Positions 40,773 to 49,713 of a stretch of 64,000 nucleotides of DNA are shown piece after piece. A program made the translations under genes and the position numbers. The DNA is from Macrothele yani (Eukaryota > Arthropoda > Arachnida > Araneae > Macrothelidae), in NCBI GenBank assembly GCA_039090855.1, contig CM077022.1:73308971-73372970 (forward strand), in the 5' to 3' direction. The stretch's first letter is position 1; each line of letters opens with the position of its first letter. Below the pieces are notes generated by a model that worked only from the letters and a program-made list of their open reading frames with translations, was not told the DNA's origin and ran no database searches.

Positions 40773-41132
40773 TTTTTTCTTGACGGCATTTGCTGACCAC
40801 CAGTCCACCACAATGGGACACTCTGGCTCTGGTATTCGTATTCGCATTCGAGGGGTTGACGATGTAGAACGCCGATAAAGAAGCCTCCCGCCGGCCGGAA
40901 ACTTCGCCCTGGAGAGAACTTAGCCGAGGAAGACAAGACATGCCTTCTCCCTTATGGATATACCGCCAACAGCATCGGCAACTTCTCCATTCTGTTGCTG
41001 CCCCAAGGAGGAGGAGGCCTGCTTCAAAGGCCGGAGGAGAGAGGCCAAAAACAGTTCCATCTCATCCCAAAGTTTGGGGAGGAGTTTTTCTTGACGGCAT
41101 TTTGCTGACCACCAGTCCACCACAATGGGAGG
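40773..41132 (+). repeat. Two-copy 47-bp direct repeat 312 bp apart
   Basis: TTTTTCTTGACGGCATTT(T)GCTGACC followed by ACCAGTCCACCACAATGGGA occurs at about 40773-40820 and 41085-41132, inside the 4.5-kb insertion. Confidence 0.85.
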
Positions 41133-41862
41133 TACCTGCTGGTTCCGGCGATGCCCTGCTTCAGAGGGAAAGAAAAAAAGACTGTGATTGTGCCTGGACC
41201 GTGAGCGGTAGAGAAAGGAAAAAAAGAAAAAAAAAAAAGAACGGCAGCTCGAAGGTAATGTTCTAGTCCATATCTTTCTGTATTAATACATAACATCCCA
41301 CGCAGGGTACCTAAACTTCGAGCTGAGCATAAGAAACAAAAAGAAAAAGAGCAAGTTTTTTTTTTGCCTCTGATTATGGCTGTGTTGTCGTTCAGTTTTC
41401 AAAATTAAGATTTATTAGTTCCTCAGGTATGAGTTCAGAAAGAAAGAGAGGGGAGTTGAAAATGCTTTCATTTATGGTTTTTTTTGTGTTGTCATGTCTG
41501 GTATTTTAGCAACTCCCCAGGCCAGTAAATTTTGATGTATCGGTAAAATTTGGTTTAATGTTTGAGCACAGTGAATTTTGTTGCAGCGATTGTAGTTTAG
41601 TTGGGCATGTGGTAATTGAAAAGCAGTGTTATTGTGATGCCGTGGGTGATAAAATAATAGTAAACATTTCTCTCTAGTCTTTTACAGCATTGAGTAATTT
41701 TTTTTATGAGTGAAGATAAATTATGGGATGATTTATATTGGGATTTTGGGAACATATGTATAGTGTGATGAAATTGGAAACCTAAAGTGCTGTTTACATT
41801 CTTGGAGTGTTGAGTGTCGAAATTAAGATGGTAGGTGTGTTATTTGAGGACCAGTATTTTAC

Positions 41863-42084
41863 ATGCTCCAGATGAGTGTTAATCTCCCATTGGAAAGGGG
41901 TGATCTTAGGGCAAGCCGGGAACTTGTCCTAGGGCAGAGGGCTCTGAGTAGGGAATTTTCACCAGGATGCGATATGTGCAAAATAGAAGTTCAGGTATTT
42001 GGGTTCTCAAGTTTAGTATTTCACAAAAAGAATGAACATCATGGGTTGAGAAGACACACTTTTGCTCACCAGTTCCAGTATTAA
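41863..42084 (+). other. 73-codon frame with a C2H2-like pattern
   Basis: CDMCKIEVQVF and, further on, FHKKNEHHG give a C-x2-C-x14-H-x4-H arrangement, near but not identical to a zinc finger. It sits in the non-coding-looking insertion, so chance is likely. Confidence 0.15.
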
Positions 42085-42260
42085 TTGTTCTTTTTTTTTC
42101 TTTGGCCTAAATTTTCTTGTTTTTACTAAAAAAAAGTTAAGAGTCTAAATGTAATTTTAATTTTCAATAAGGTGAAAATATTTAGTAGGTTATGTAAATG
42201 GTCAGTGTTATTGTCTGCAGTGGACCTGCGCATTGCCATGGTGCAGAAGAATTTCCTTGC

Positions 42261-42460
42261 TAGTGATTTTTCCTGAGATATATGTGGATAGATAAGTGAT
42301 TTTTCCTGGGATATATGTGGATATAGAGATAAGTGAATTTTCCTGGGATATATGTGGATAGAGATAAGTGATTTTTCCTGGGATATATGTGGATATGGTG
42401 ATTTTGGATTTCTTGGGATATAGAGAGATAAGTGATTTTTTCCTGGGATATAGTTGTGTT
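42261..42460 (+). repeat. Minisatellite, about 40-50 bp unit, five copies
   Basis: GATAAGTGATTTTTCCTGGG and ATATATGTGGATAGAG repeat with small length changes. The 124-codon minus-strand frame over it is repetitive and not a gene. Confidence 0.9.
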
Positions 42461-43549
42461 AGTTCTGGGCCGGATGTGCCTGGAGTATTTAGGGTTGAAG
42501 TACGACAGGCTCTTGCAGGCGTGGTTGATCAAGGTGGGATCATGCATTGGTTCGAAAAGGGGGAGCCTTGAGGACGTGGTTTTTGGGGGAAAACTTGTCT
42601 CCAACCCCCTTCCCCCAGTAGTTTCGCTGCTCACGGAGATATGTACTGCCAGCGAGGGTCTGTCGGGCGTTGCTTCAAGAAATGTGGCCAGATCATGTTA
42701 GAGGAAATTCTGTACCTGATGATGATGTGTCGCACTTGAGGATTTTTTTCCTTTCCCTTTGCCTAGGCTGAAATTGGATTCACGACCCAATTTCACGCCT
42801 TCAGCCTGACTGGTATTTTCGTCGTGTGTTGGTTTCTCAAAAACCCAGGGTAGTGTCTGAACTGAGAGTATTTGCCTCACCGCTACCTCAGTATTTCACT
42901 GCAGGTGGTAAAATTTAAGTTTTGTTTTGGTGATTTAAAGTATCTAAATTAATTTGTTTATGATATACTGTAGTGCTAGGGATGTAAATTCTAAATTCTG
43001 GTTGTTAGTGTTAGTGAACATGATATTTAGTTAATTGGTATTCTGAGCTTTTGTTTACAGTATAGAGTTATTAAGTATCTTGAGCTATTATTTGAAGTGC
43101 AGAGTGAGGTGATTTGTATGAGCAAGCTAGTGCAAGAAGATTGTTTGAATTTCTGAATTATGTTGATGTTATGAGTAGTGATAATGTTTAAGTTAGTGAG
43201 GTTTCTTTATAAGTGAAGTAGGTTCATTCAGGATAGTTCTATAGGTTATGTAATGTTAATTAATGCTTGTGCTCAGTGTAAATTCTGTGTTGAGGATAAT
43301 TTACTTGGTTTGTTTACTTTCAGATAGTAGATTTGGTTAAAGTATAATTTGGGGATCTTATTATAACTGTAAATTTAATTAAAGTCTTTGAAGCTGGTCT
43401 GGGAGATTGCGGAGTTTGCTAAGATTGTTTAGGTGCTGTAAATTTAAATCAATAAGTGTAAAGTTGTAAATTTGTCATTGAGCTAACTAGGTGAGAGAGA
43501 AGAGAGTACGTTTCAAAAGAACAGAACTTGTCCACCTTGTGGAATTAAA

Positions 43550-43570
43550 AAAAAAAAAAAAAAAAAAAAT
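43550..43570 (+). repeat. Poly(A) run
   Basis: A run of about 20 A after GTGGAATT inside the 4.5-kb insertion. It could mark an internal retroposed end. Confidence 0.8.
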
Positions 43571-44394
43571 TCAGTATTTTTTTTGTGTAAGCTATGAAAA
43601 TCGTAGTATAATTTTGGATGCATAAAGTGTGTAAACCATGTGAATCATAGTATGATTTTGGATGCATAAAGTCAATGCCTAGTGTTCAAACCAACTGTGT
43701 TGAAATATGTCAAGCTGTGCTGTTCATAAGGCCAGTGGCCAAATAGAAATAGAAAGAAAATTGAGATTCTGTTTTTATACTGCTGTGTTTAAGCAAACAA
43801 GAAAAAAGGAAATGCCATCTGATTGTCCACTAAATTACCTTGTTAAGTTTTTTAAAGAAAAATAATAAATACAGGCAGTAGCCTTTCAAAAAAAGTCCAA
43901 AATTAGTGCAGTGTGAAAAAATTTGTGTGCTGTTGTCTTCCATGACTTGGTCCCATGTACCCCACCTTAGCTTGACTAAGGCTATCGATCCGAATCCTGG
44001 TATTATAAGGTATTTCATAACTGCAATTTTTGTCCTATCCTTTCACCGCCTCCACAAGTTGTTATTGAACGAGTACATTTTATCCTATGACTTATAGTGA
44101 CACATTTTCATACACATGCAACAATATTCACTTATTTTTGCACTTTCAGGTGACTCAACTCTGCGTGAACACAAACAACGCAAACTTTTCAATAACTGCT
44201 TGTGGAATGTAAATGTTTAGATGCATTTTTGTTTAGGATGTTCATGGCCTTCTAATACTTAGAAAAGATTTTTGTTTCGAAATGCATCTACCCATCTCCC
44301 AAATTTAAATTTCTATATAAATTTCAATACCAGCATAAATATAGTAACTTTTAATAAATAACATCAATTCCAATAATATTTTTTCAACATAACA

Positions 44395-44453
44395 GGGTCA
44401 GACACTCCCTTCCTAAAATCCTCTACATATGATCTGATCTGATCTACTAGAGC
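44395..44453 (+). mobile_element. SINE family B, right part of the split copy
   Basis: GGGTCAGACACTCCCTTCCT, CTCTACATATGATCTGATCT and the TGATC-repeat tail complete the copy that began at 39613. Confidence 0.9.
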
Positions 44454-44469
44454 ATTGAATGGGTACGTT

Positions 44470-44640
44470 AAGCCGTCGGACCCCGGGTACTGGCACCCCG
44501 GTAGTAAATAAGGGCGTCTTCTACCTCGCTTCCGTGTCACTTTCCTATCGGGCTCTCTAACCCAAATCTCCTAGCTTCCTATTTCTAAGGGCTGTTTAAG
44601 ACCTAGGATCAGACACTCCCTTCCTAAAATCTTCTACATA
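44470..44640 (+). mobile_element. 5'-truncated SINE family B, tail interrupted by a Tc1 element
   Basis: From ACGTTAAGCCGTCGGACCCC to AATCTTCTACATA; the tail resumes at 46070 as TATGATCTGATCTGATCTGA. The Tc1 element sits exactly at the TA. Confidence 0.92.
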
Positions 44641-46069
44641 CACTGACGTAAAAAAAAAATCACAACACCACGAAAAAATAGTTGTAGAGGAATGAAATGG
44701 CGGCAATACATTTGTATAGGTAACATATTTAATCGATTAAGGTTTCAAGATCACAGCTTATTGTAAGCGCGAGAAGAGCCATTTTAAATGTGAAATGCTG
44801 GTACATTAATAACCGGTGTAACCGCCAGAATGTTGAATGCAAGCACCCAAACGTTCATGCATTGTGTCGTACAGGTGCTGGATGTCAGTTTGTGGGATGG
44901 AGTTCCATGCCTGTTGCACTTGGTCGGTCAATACAGGGACGGTTAATGCTGGTTGGGGGTGACGCTGGAGTTGTCGTCCAATGATGTCCCATATGTGCTC
45001 GATTGGTGAAAGATCTGGCGATCTGGCAGGCCACGGCAATATGTCGACACTCTGTAGAGCATGTTGGGTTACAACAGCGGTATGCAGGCGAGCGTTATCC
45101 TGTTTGAAAACACCCCCTGGAATGCTGTTCATGAATGGCAGCACAACAGGCTGAATCACCAGACCGACGTTCAACTGTGCCGTCAGGGTGCGGGGGATAA
45201 CCACGAGAGTGCTCCTGCTGTCATAGGAAATTGCTCCCCAGACCATAACTCCAGGTGTAGGTCCAGTGTGTTTCGGCCGCAGACAGGTTGGTTGCAGGCG
45301 CTCACGTGGCCTCCTCCTAACCAACACACGGCCATCACTGGCACCCAGGCAGAACCGGCTTTCATCAGAAAACACAACAGATCTCCACTCCGTCCTCCAA
45401 TGAGCTCTAGCTTGACACCACTGACGTCGCAAACGGCAGTGGTTTGGAGTAAGTGGAATGCACGCTACAGGGCGTCTGGCTCGGAGCGGTCCTTCAAGTA
45501 ACCGATTTGTAACAGTTCGTTGTATCACTGTGGTGGCAACTGCAGCTTGAATTGCTGCCGCAGACGCGGTACGATGCGCCACGGCCATACGCCGTACACG
45601 GCGGTCTTCCCTCTCAGTAGTGCCACGTGGCCGGCCGGAACCCGGTCTTCTTGAGGCAGTACCTTCCCTTGACCACTGCTGCCAACAATCATGCACAGTG
45701 GCTACATTCCTGCCAAGTCGTTCTGCAATATTGCGGAAAGAAAATCCACCTTCTCGTAGCCCTATTACACGACCTCGTTCAAACTCCGTGAGCTGTTGAT
45801 AATGGCTTCTTCGTCTTTTTAAAGGCATTCTTGACTAACATCAACACACTACGTCGAATCTCAACGATAACTAACGCTCACGAACGTTACAGCGCGTATT
45901 TACAGCAAACCTGCTTTGCATGTTCCGAGGGGCGCTACTAGCGCCACACGTATGCGCCGAGCGCGAAATTTGCATAGACGTCATCTTACAGATGCACTCT
46001 CACCGCCTACCAACTGTCGTTTATGTAACACAACCCCTTCTTGGTGTTGGGATTTTTTTTCCGTCAGTG
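44641..46069 (-). mobile_element. Complete Tc1-like element, 32-residue class
   Basis: The left end CACTGACGTAAAAAAAAAAT continues to CACAACACCA and the reversed right end CACTGACGGAAAAAAAATCC to CAACACCA. The duplicated TA (44639-44640, 46070-46071) lies within a SINE tail, which confirms the boundaries. Length 1429 bp with an intact transposase frame on the minus strand, so this is the best candidate for a recently active autonomous element here. Confidence 0.97.
44806..45828 (-). CDS. Tc1-like transposase, intact frame, second-Asp to Glu spacing 32
   Basis: This is a 340-residue cut-and-paste transposase. Residues 1-55 form the first HTH (ERGRVIGLREGGFSFRNIAE, then NVATVHDCWQQW). GSGRPRGT near 64-70 is the GRPR linker. 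Residues 78-125 hold the second HTH (VIQRTVTNRLLEGPLRARRP). The catalytic core has Asp155 in VVFSDESRF, Asp244 in FKQDNARLHT and Glu277 in SPIEHIWD. All three acidic residues are present. Exactly 32 residues separate Asp244 and Glu277, against 34 in the copy at 55299. The start ATG follows a TIR-proximal leader of about 240 bp. There is no internal stop, and full length matches the family (about 340). It would act in the nucleus on its own TIRs. Activity is untested. Confidence 0.95.
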   Translation of the reverse strand: MPLKRRRSHYQQLTEFERGRVIGLREGGFSFRNIAERLGRNVATVHDCWQQWSREGTASRRPGSGRPRGTTEREDRRVRRMAVAHRTASAAAIQAAVATTVIQRTVTNRLLEGPLRARRPVACIPLTPNHCRLRRQWCQARAHWRTEWRSVVFSDESRFCLGASDGRVLVRRRPRERLQPTCLRPKHTGPTPGVMVWGAISYDSRSTLVVIPRTLTAQLNVGLVIQPVVLPFMNSIPGGVFKQDNARLHTAVVTQHALQSVDILPWPARSPDLSPIEHIWDIIGRQLQRHPQPALTVPVLTDQVQQAWNSIPQTDIQHLYDTMHERLGACIQHSGGYTGY

Positions 46070-46101
46070 TATGATCTGATCTGATCTGAACCCTGCCGAG
46101 A

Positions 46102-46277
46102 AACGTACATTTACTGGGTTGTTGCAATCGGCATATCACTGCACACCGCATAATTACATGTTTCACAGGGAAACCGATATGTAAGGTGTTGACACAGTGC
46201 AACGTACATTTGCGGGTTGGACAACATCGGCGTATTAATGCACCACGTGTAATTACGGGTTTGACAGTGAAACGGTT
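46102..46277 (+). repeat. Two-copy tandem repeat, about 100 bp
   Basis: AACGTACATTTACTGGGTTG...GGAAACCG and AACGTACATTTGCGGGTTGG...GAAACGG with shared blocks TAATTAC and GTTT(C/G)ACAG. Moderately diverged. Confidence 0.6.
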
Positions 46278-46483
46278 AAGTTGTGTCTTGCAAATGAAGG
46301 ACGAAAGTTTCAACACTTCTTGTAAGTAAGTGAGTAAATTATGTACATGTAATATTAAGAAATAAAATGATATAAACAAATCAATATAGTGCAAAGAATA
46401 AACCGAAGAGCTATATATGTGAGTTGCGCTAATGTAGCAGCAAACAGAACAACCAAGCTATGTAATAAGGGGTTGACAATCAC

Positions 46484-46985
46484 TTCGTCGACAGCTCATT
46501 TCGTCGACACTATATATGCAAACAGTTGATTCCTAAAAAACCGAAAAAAAGTTCAGAATCACCAAATTTAGTATACTATCTCACGGTACTCTAACTTAGA
46601 CCGCAGATAGGGTATTGGAGTGCAGAATTGTGTTGCAGTTCTTAAGTAAAAAATAAAATTTTGAGAAAATTTTGTGTGGGGCTCCCTTTACCCCGGGACC
46701 CGGCCCCTTCCAAAAACCATGTACGGTGTAAATTAGAGTACTATGAGATAGTATACCAAATTTGGTGGTTCTAAATTGAAAACTGTAGATTTTACGAAAA
46801 TGTTGTATGGGGGCCCCCTTGACCCCGGGCCCCGACCCCTTCCAAAAACTATGTACGGTCTAAGAGAGTACCATGAGATAGTATACCAAATTTGGTGGTT
46901 CTGAACTTTTTTCGGTTTTTTTAGGAATCGACTGTTTGCATATAATGTATAGTGTCGACGAATTGATTGTCGACGAAATGAACGA
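46484..46985. mobile_element. Foldback element with about 120-bp inverted arms
   Basis: Left arm (46484-46607): two TTCGTCGACA motifs, ACTATATATGCAAACAGT, GATTCCTAAAAAACCG, CACCAAATTTAGTATACTAT. Right arm (46855-46985) is its near reverse complement. Between them CCAAATTTGGTGGTTCT and ACCCCTTCCAAAAACYATG also recur in direct order. Non-coding. Confidence 0.85.
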
Positions 46986-46989
46986 GACC

Positions 46990-48501
46990 GGTAAAAAGCA
47001 TACAGAACCGCCTTTATCAAGGGAGCTCCGCTCTGTAAATGAAATGGCGTTAACCTAAATTTCGTAAAAGTCTTGTTACTTTTAGGTTCATTACAAGCGT
47101 CGCAATTGTTTCAACAGCGTTGTAAGTACAGCGTTTAAGCGTTATTTGAAAACTATATTGCATAATTTAGGATTTACTTGGATTATTGACAATAATTTGG
47201 AGGTTGTACTGGCAGCTCATAAGCAAAATAATTTTTTTACAGCTGATACATATGACTATCTTTTCACTTCCATTCATTTACACAGTTTACTTCAAGTTGT
47301 TTAGGATTTGTTTTCTAATTTTGGTTTCTACTTGAAGGTTGATTCTCAGTTCTGGTTCTTGTTAGCCGATTTTTGTAATAATAATAACTATGCCAGTGTT
47401 GGTAGTAGGATTTTGTTTTTGTAAAATTAGGGTACACCCTTGGGTAGCAAATTTTCCAGCGCTCTTGCTAATTCATATCTGCACCATTTTGTATCACTTT
47501 TTGCACAAAATCAATCTTCCGAAATTGCCACTATCATCCGTTACAATGATGACTAACTGGTGTTTAATAATTCAAATTTTCTTTAAGTTTCTACTGCTAT
47601 ATACCCTTCTAACCTCATATTTGAAAAAAAAAAACTGATATTAGTTCAGATTGTGTGTTTGCATTTGTTAGACTTGGATATTACTTTACGTGGAGGTCTG
47701 AATATTAATTTGGATATTTATGATAAGAGACAACAATTTAATTTTCGTATCAACTATTATACCTATTGGCCTTCTAATGTATCGATTCGGGTACATCGTA
47801 AGATTATCATTTCGAAGTTGCATATAATTTTTTACATTTGTAACACCAAAGATAAATAGCATCAAAAGTAATCTAAACTTCTTCATCAAAAAGCTTTAAC
47901 TGTCCTCCGAATTTTTTTGGTAAATACTTTAGACAGTTTCTTCGCGAATTTTGTTCAGAAAATTCTCTTGGTTCAATTGACATTAACACTTTATATTAAC
48001 CTAGGACCCTACAAAGTTAAAATAGTTATGACACAAAATACCACTCGGTGAGTCTCTTGCGGTTTTACATATTTACTCGCAGCATAAACCTGATCACCTC
48101 ATTACACTTTGGTCTAATTCTTCAGTTAACTGTAATTTTTCTCAGGATCTCGGCTGTTTTTGCACAGGGAGTGGTTATACTGTTGGTCTTTTTGCTCTTG
48201 TAAAGGTTTGTGCCGCCACTGTTCTCATTTGTGGTCATTCTGTTGGGGTTTCTTTTCGCTCCTGTGGTTTGTGCTGCTGATGACCTTATTGCTGGATTAA
48301 GAGTTATGTGTTTCAAGGTATGTCGCATTTATGTTTAGTTGTGTATTTATTGGTTCCTGACTTGAATTTTTAAGAATTCTTGTGGCGTCGGGAGGTTAGT
48401 CAGTCAACACTGGAGTTCCTTCTGTTGATTTATGTCACTAGAAACGCCACTTCAATTACAGATCCGAGCTCTCTTGATAAAGGCGGTTCTGTATGCTTAC
48501 C
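46990..48501 (+). mobile_element. 1.5-kb element: reverse-transcriptase relic between about 57-bp inverted repeats
   Basis: The left end (46991-47049) holds GCATACAGAACCGCCTTTAT, CAAGGGAGCTCCG and CTGTAAATGAAATGGCG. The reversed right end (48444-48500) holds the same blocks with about five substitutions and a 3-base length difference. The interior is AT-rich and carries a reverse-transcriptase frame. No obvious TSD was found. A foldback element ends directly to its left and a Tc1 element starts 8 bp to its right. Confidence 0.75.
47101..47985 (+). pseudogene. Reverse-transcriptase pseudogene (YDKR-type), one frame with stops
   Basis: In a single frame (47101, 47239, 47431, 47542 and 47653 are in phase) the following appear in order: FTWIIDNNLEVV; a motif A-like TADTYDYLFTSIHLHS; a motif B-like GTPLGSKFSSALANSYLH; a motif C-like RYNDD followed by a stop and LVFNN; IYPSNLIFEKKK; LLDLDITLRG, NLDIYDKRQQFNFRI; and a decayed tail with KLLHQKALTVL. 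The order and the YDKRxxFxF block match a family of animal reverse transcriptases whose name I cannot fix. At least eight stop codons but no frameshift are seen, so it decayed mainly by substitution. No endonuclease domain was recognised. Confidence 0.75.
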
Positions 48502-48509
48502 ACTATATA

Positions 48510-49711
48510 CACTGAAGAGCAATTGAGTTAGAGACAGCTGGCGTTATGCAAATGTGGCGCTGTGGGCGGCCCTGGAAACGACATGACGTATGCAGCGATC
48601 CGACAATATAAGGAGTGATGCGACGGGAATCAGTAAGAGTGGGACGCAGTATGGGTAAGACGAAGGATCTAAGCGCATTTGATCGTGAGCAAATTGTCCG
48701 GGCCCAACTAATGGGTCACTCCATCTCGGAAGTCGTGCAGGCACTGGGATTTTCACGAGCCACTGTGTCACGGGTGCACCGTGAGTACATCAAATCCGGT
48801 AAAACCATCCCTGCAAGGGCCAGCTGCAGTGGACAACAGCGTGTGAATGAGCGGGGTCATCGTCGGCTAGCCCGCATTGTAACAGCGGATAGACGGGCCA
48901 CAGTGCAAGACATTACTTGGTAATTTAACGCTGGTGCACAAAAACGTGTAAGCAGCCACACCATCCAGAACCATCTCCTCGCTATGGGGTACAGAAGCCA
49001 TCGTCCCACGAGGGTACCGCTGCTGACCACACATCACAGGGTGCGACAATTAGCATGGGCGCGGGAACATCGCCACTGGACCCTATAGACATGTGCAAAA
49101 ATGTGGCCTGGCCTGATGAGTCGAGATTCACCTTGGTATATGCAGATGGCAGGATACGAGTACGGCGCAAACAACATGAAGCCATGGATCCTTCTTGCCA
49201 TCAGGGTACTCTTCAAGCTGATGGGGGTGGCATTCTCGTCTGGGGACTGTTTACTGGACTGAAATGGGACCCCTGGTACGTGTGGCATCGTCCCTCACAG
49301 GTCAACGTTACCGGGATATCCTGGACGACTATTTGCTCCCGTTTGTGCGTCTTCAACATCCCACTGGGGACCTCATCCTGCAACAGAACAATGCACCGTG
49401 CCATCGCTCCCGAATTGTATCCGAAGGGTTGGATTAACACTCCAGCGTCGTAACCTCGCTTCCTTGGCCAGCTAGGTTACCTGACCTCAATCCCAACGAG
49501 CACATCTGGGATGCCATCGAGAGAGATGTTCGAGGCTCTGACCCCCCCCCCCTCTGTGGGAGCTTGTTGAGGGATCGTGGATCCGTATGGCTTCCCAACG
49601 CTTCCGGTGTCTTGTCGAGTCCATGCCGAGAAGAATCGCCGCCGTCATCAGAGCGAAAGGTGGTGCTACACGTTACTAGACAGGTATCTCTAATTCAATT
49701 GCTTTTCAGTG
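48510..49711 (+). mobile_element. Tc1-like element, 36-residue class
   Basis: The left end CACTGAAGAGCAATTGAGTT and the reversed right end CACTGAAAAGCAATTGAATT continue as AGAGAYA. TA precedes it (48508-48509); on the right the dinucleotide is CA and is shared with the next element. 1202 bp. Confidence 0.92.
48651..49680 (+). pseudogene. Tc1-like transposase pseudogene; second catalytic Asp replaced by Asn
   Basis: The start MGKTKDLSAFDREQIVRAQL is followed by an HTH (ISEVVQALGFSRATVSRVHR) and, after a stop, SSHTIQNHLLAMGYRSHRP. The core reads WPDESRFTLVYADGRIRVRR (first Asp kept), GGGILVWGLFTG, and LQQNNAPCHRSRIV, where AAC at 49387-49389 stands for the expected GAC. Glu at 49498-49500 in NPNEHIWD follows 36 codons later. 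Two or more frameshifts and several stops are present. The end is RRIAAVIRAKGGATRY. Confidence 0.88.
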
Positions 49712-49713
49712 CA

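Larger units (their letters stand above)
39874..44394 (+). mobile_element. 4.5-kb TG...CA insertion with 4-bp TSD; possible non-coding LTR-type element
   Basis: It starts TGTCATGGCGAAAATTTT and ends TTTTTTCAACATAACA; the reversed right end TGTTATGTTGAAAA matches the start at 11 of 14 positions. GGGT is present on both sides (39870-39873, 44395-44398), and the intact SINE has it once. TG...CA ends with a 4-bp TSD fit an LTR retrotransposon, a solo LTR or a Ginger-type DNA element. I found no long terminal direct repeat and no gag, protease, polymerase or integrase motif. Inside are a repeated block (TTCTTGACGGCATTT and GCTGACCACCAGTCCACCAC at 40773 and 41085), a minisatellite (42261-42460), and a poly(A) run near 43550. 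Orientation is uncertain. Confidence 0.6.

Noticed and set aside
41863..42084. C2H2 zinc-finger gene
   Set aside because: Spacing deviates from the consensus, there is only one possible finger, and the frame lies in a non-coding-looking insertion; kept only as a low-confidence note.
42260..42634. 124-codon frame with IYPRKNHLS repeats
   Set aside because: It is antisense of the 42.3-kb minisatellite.
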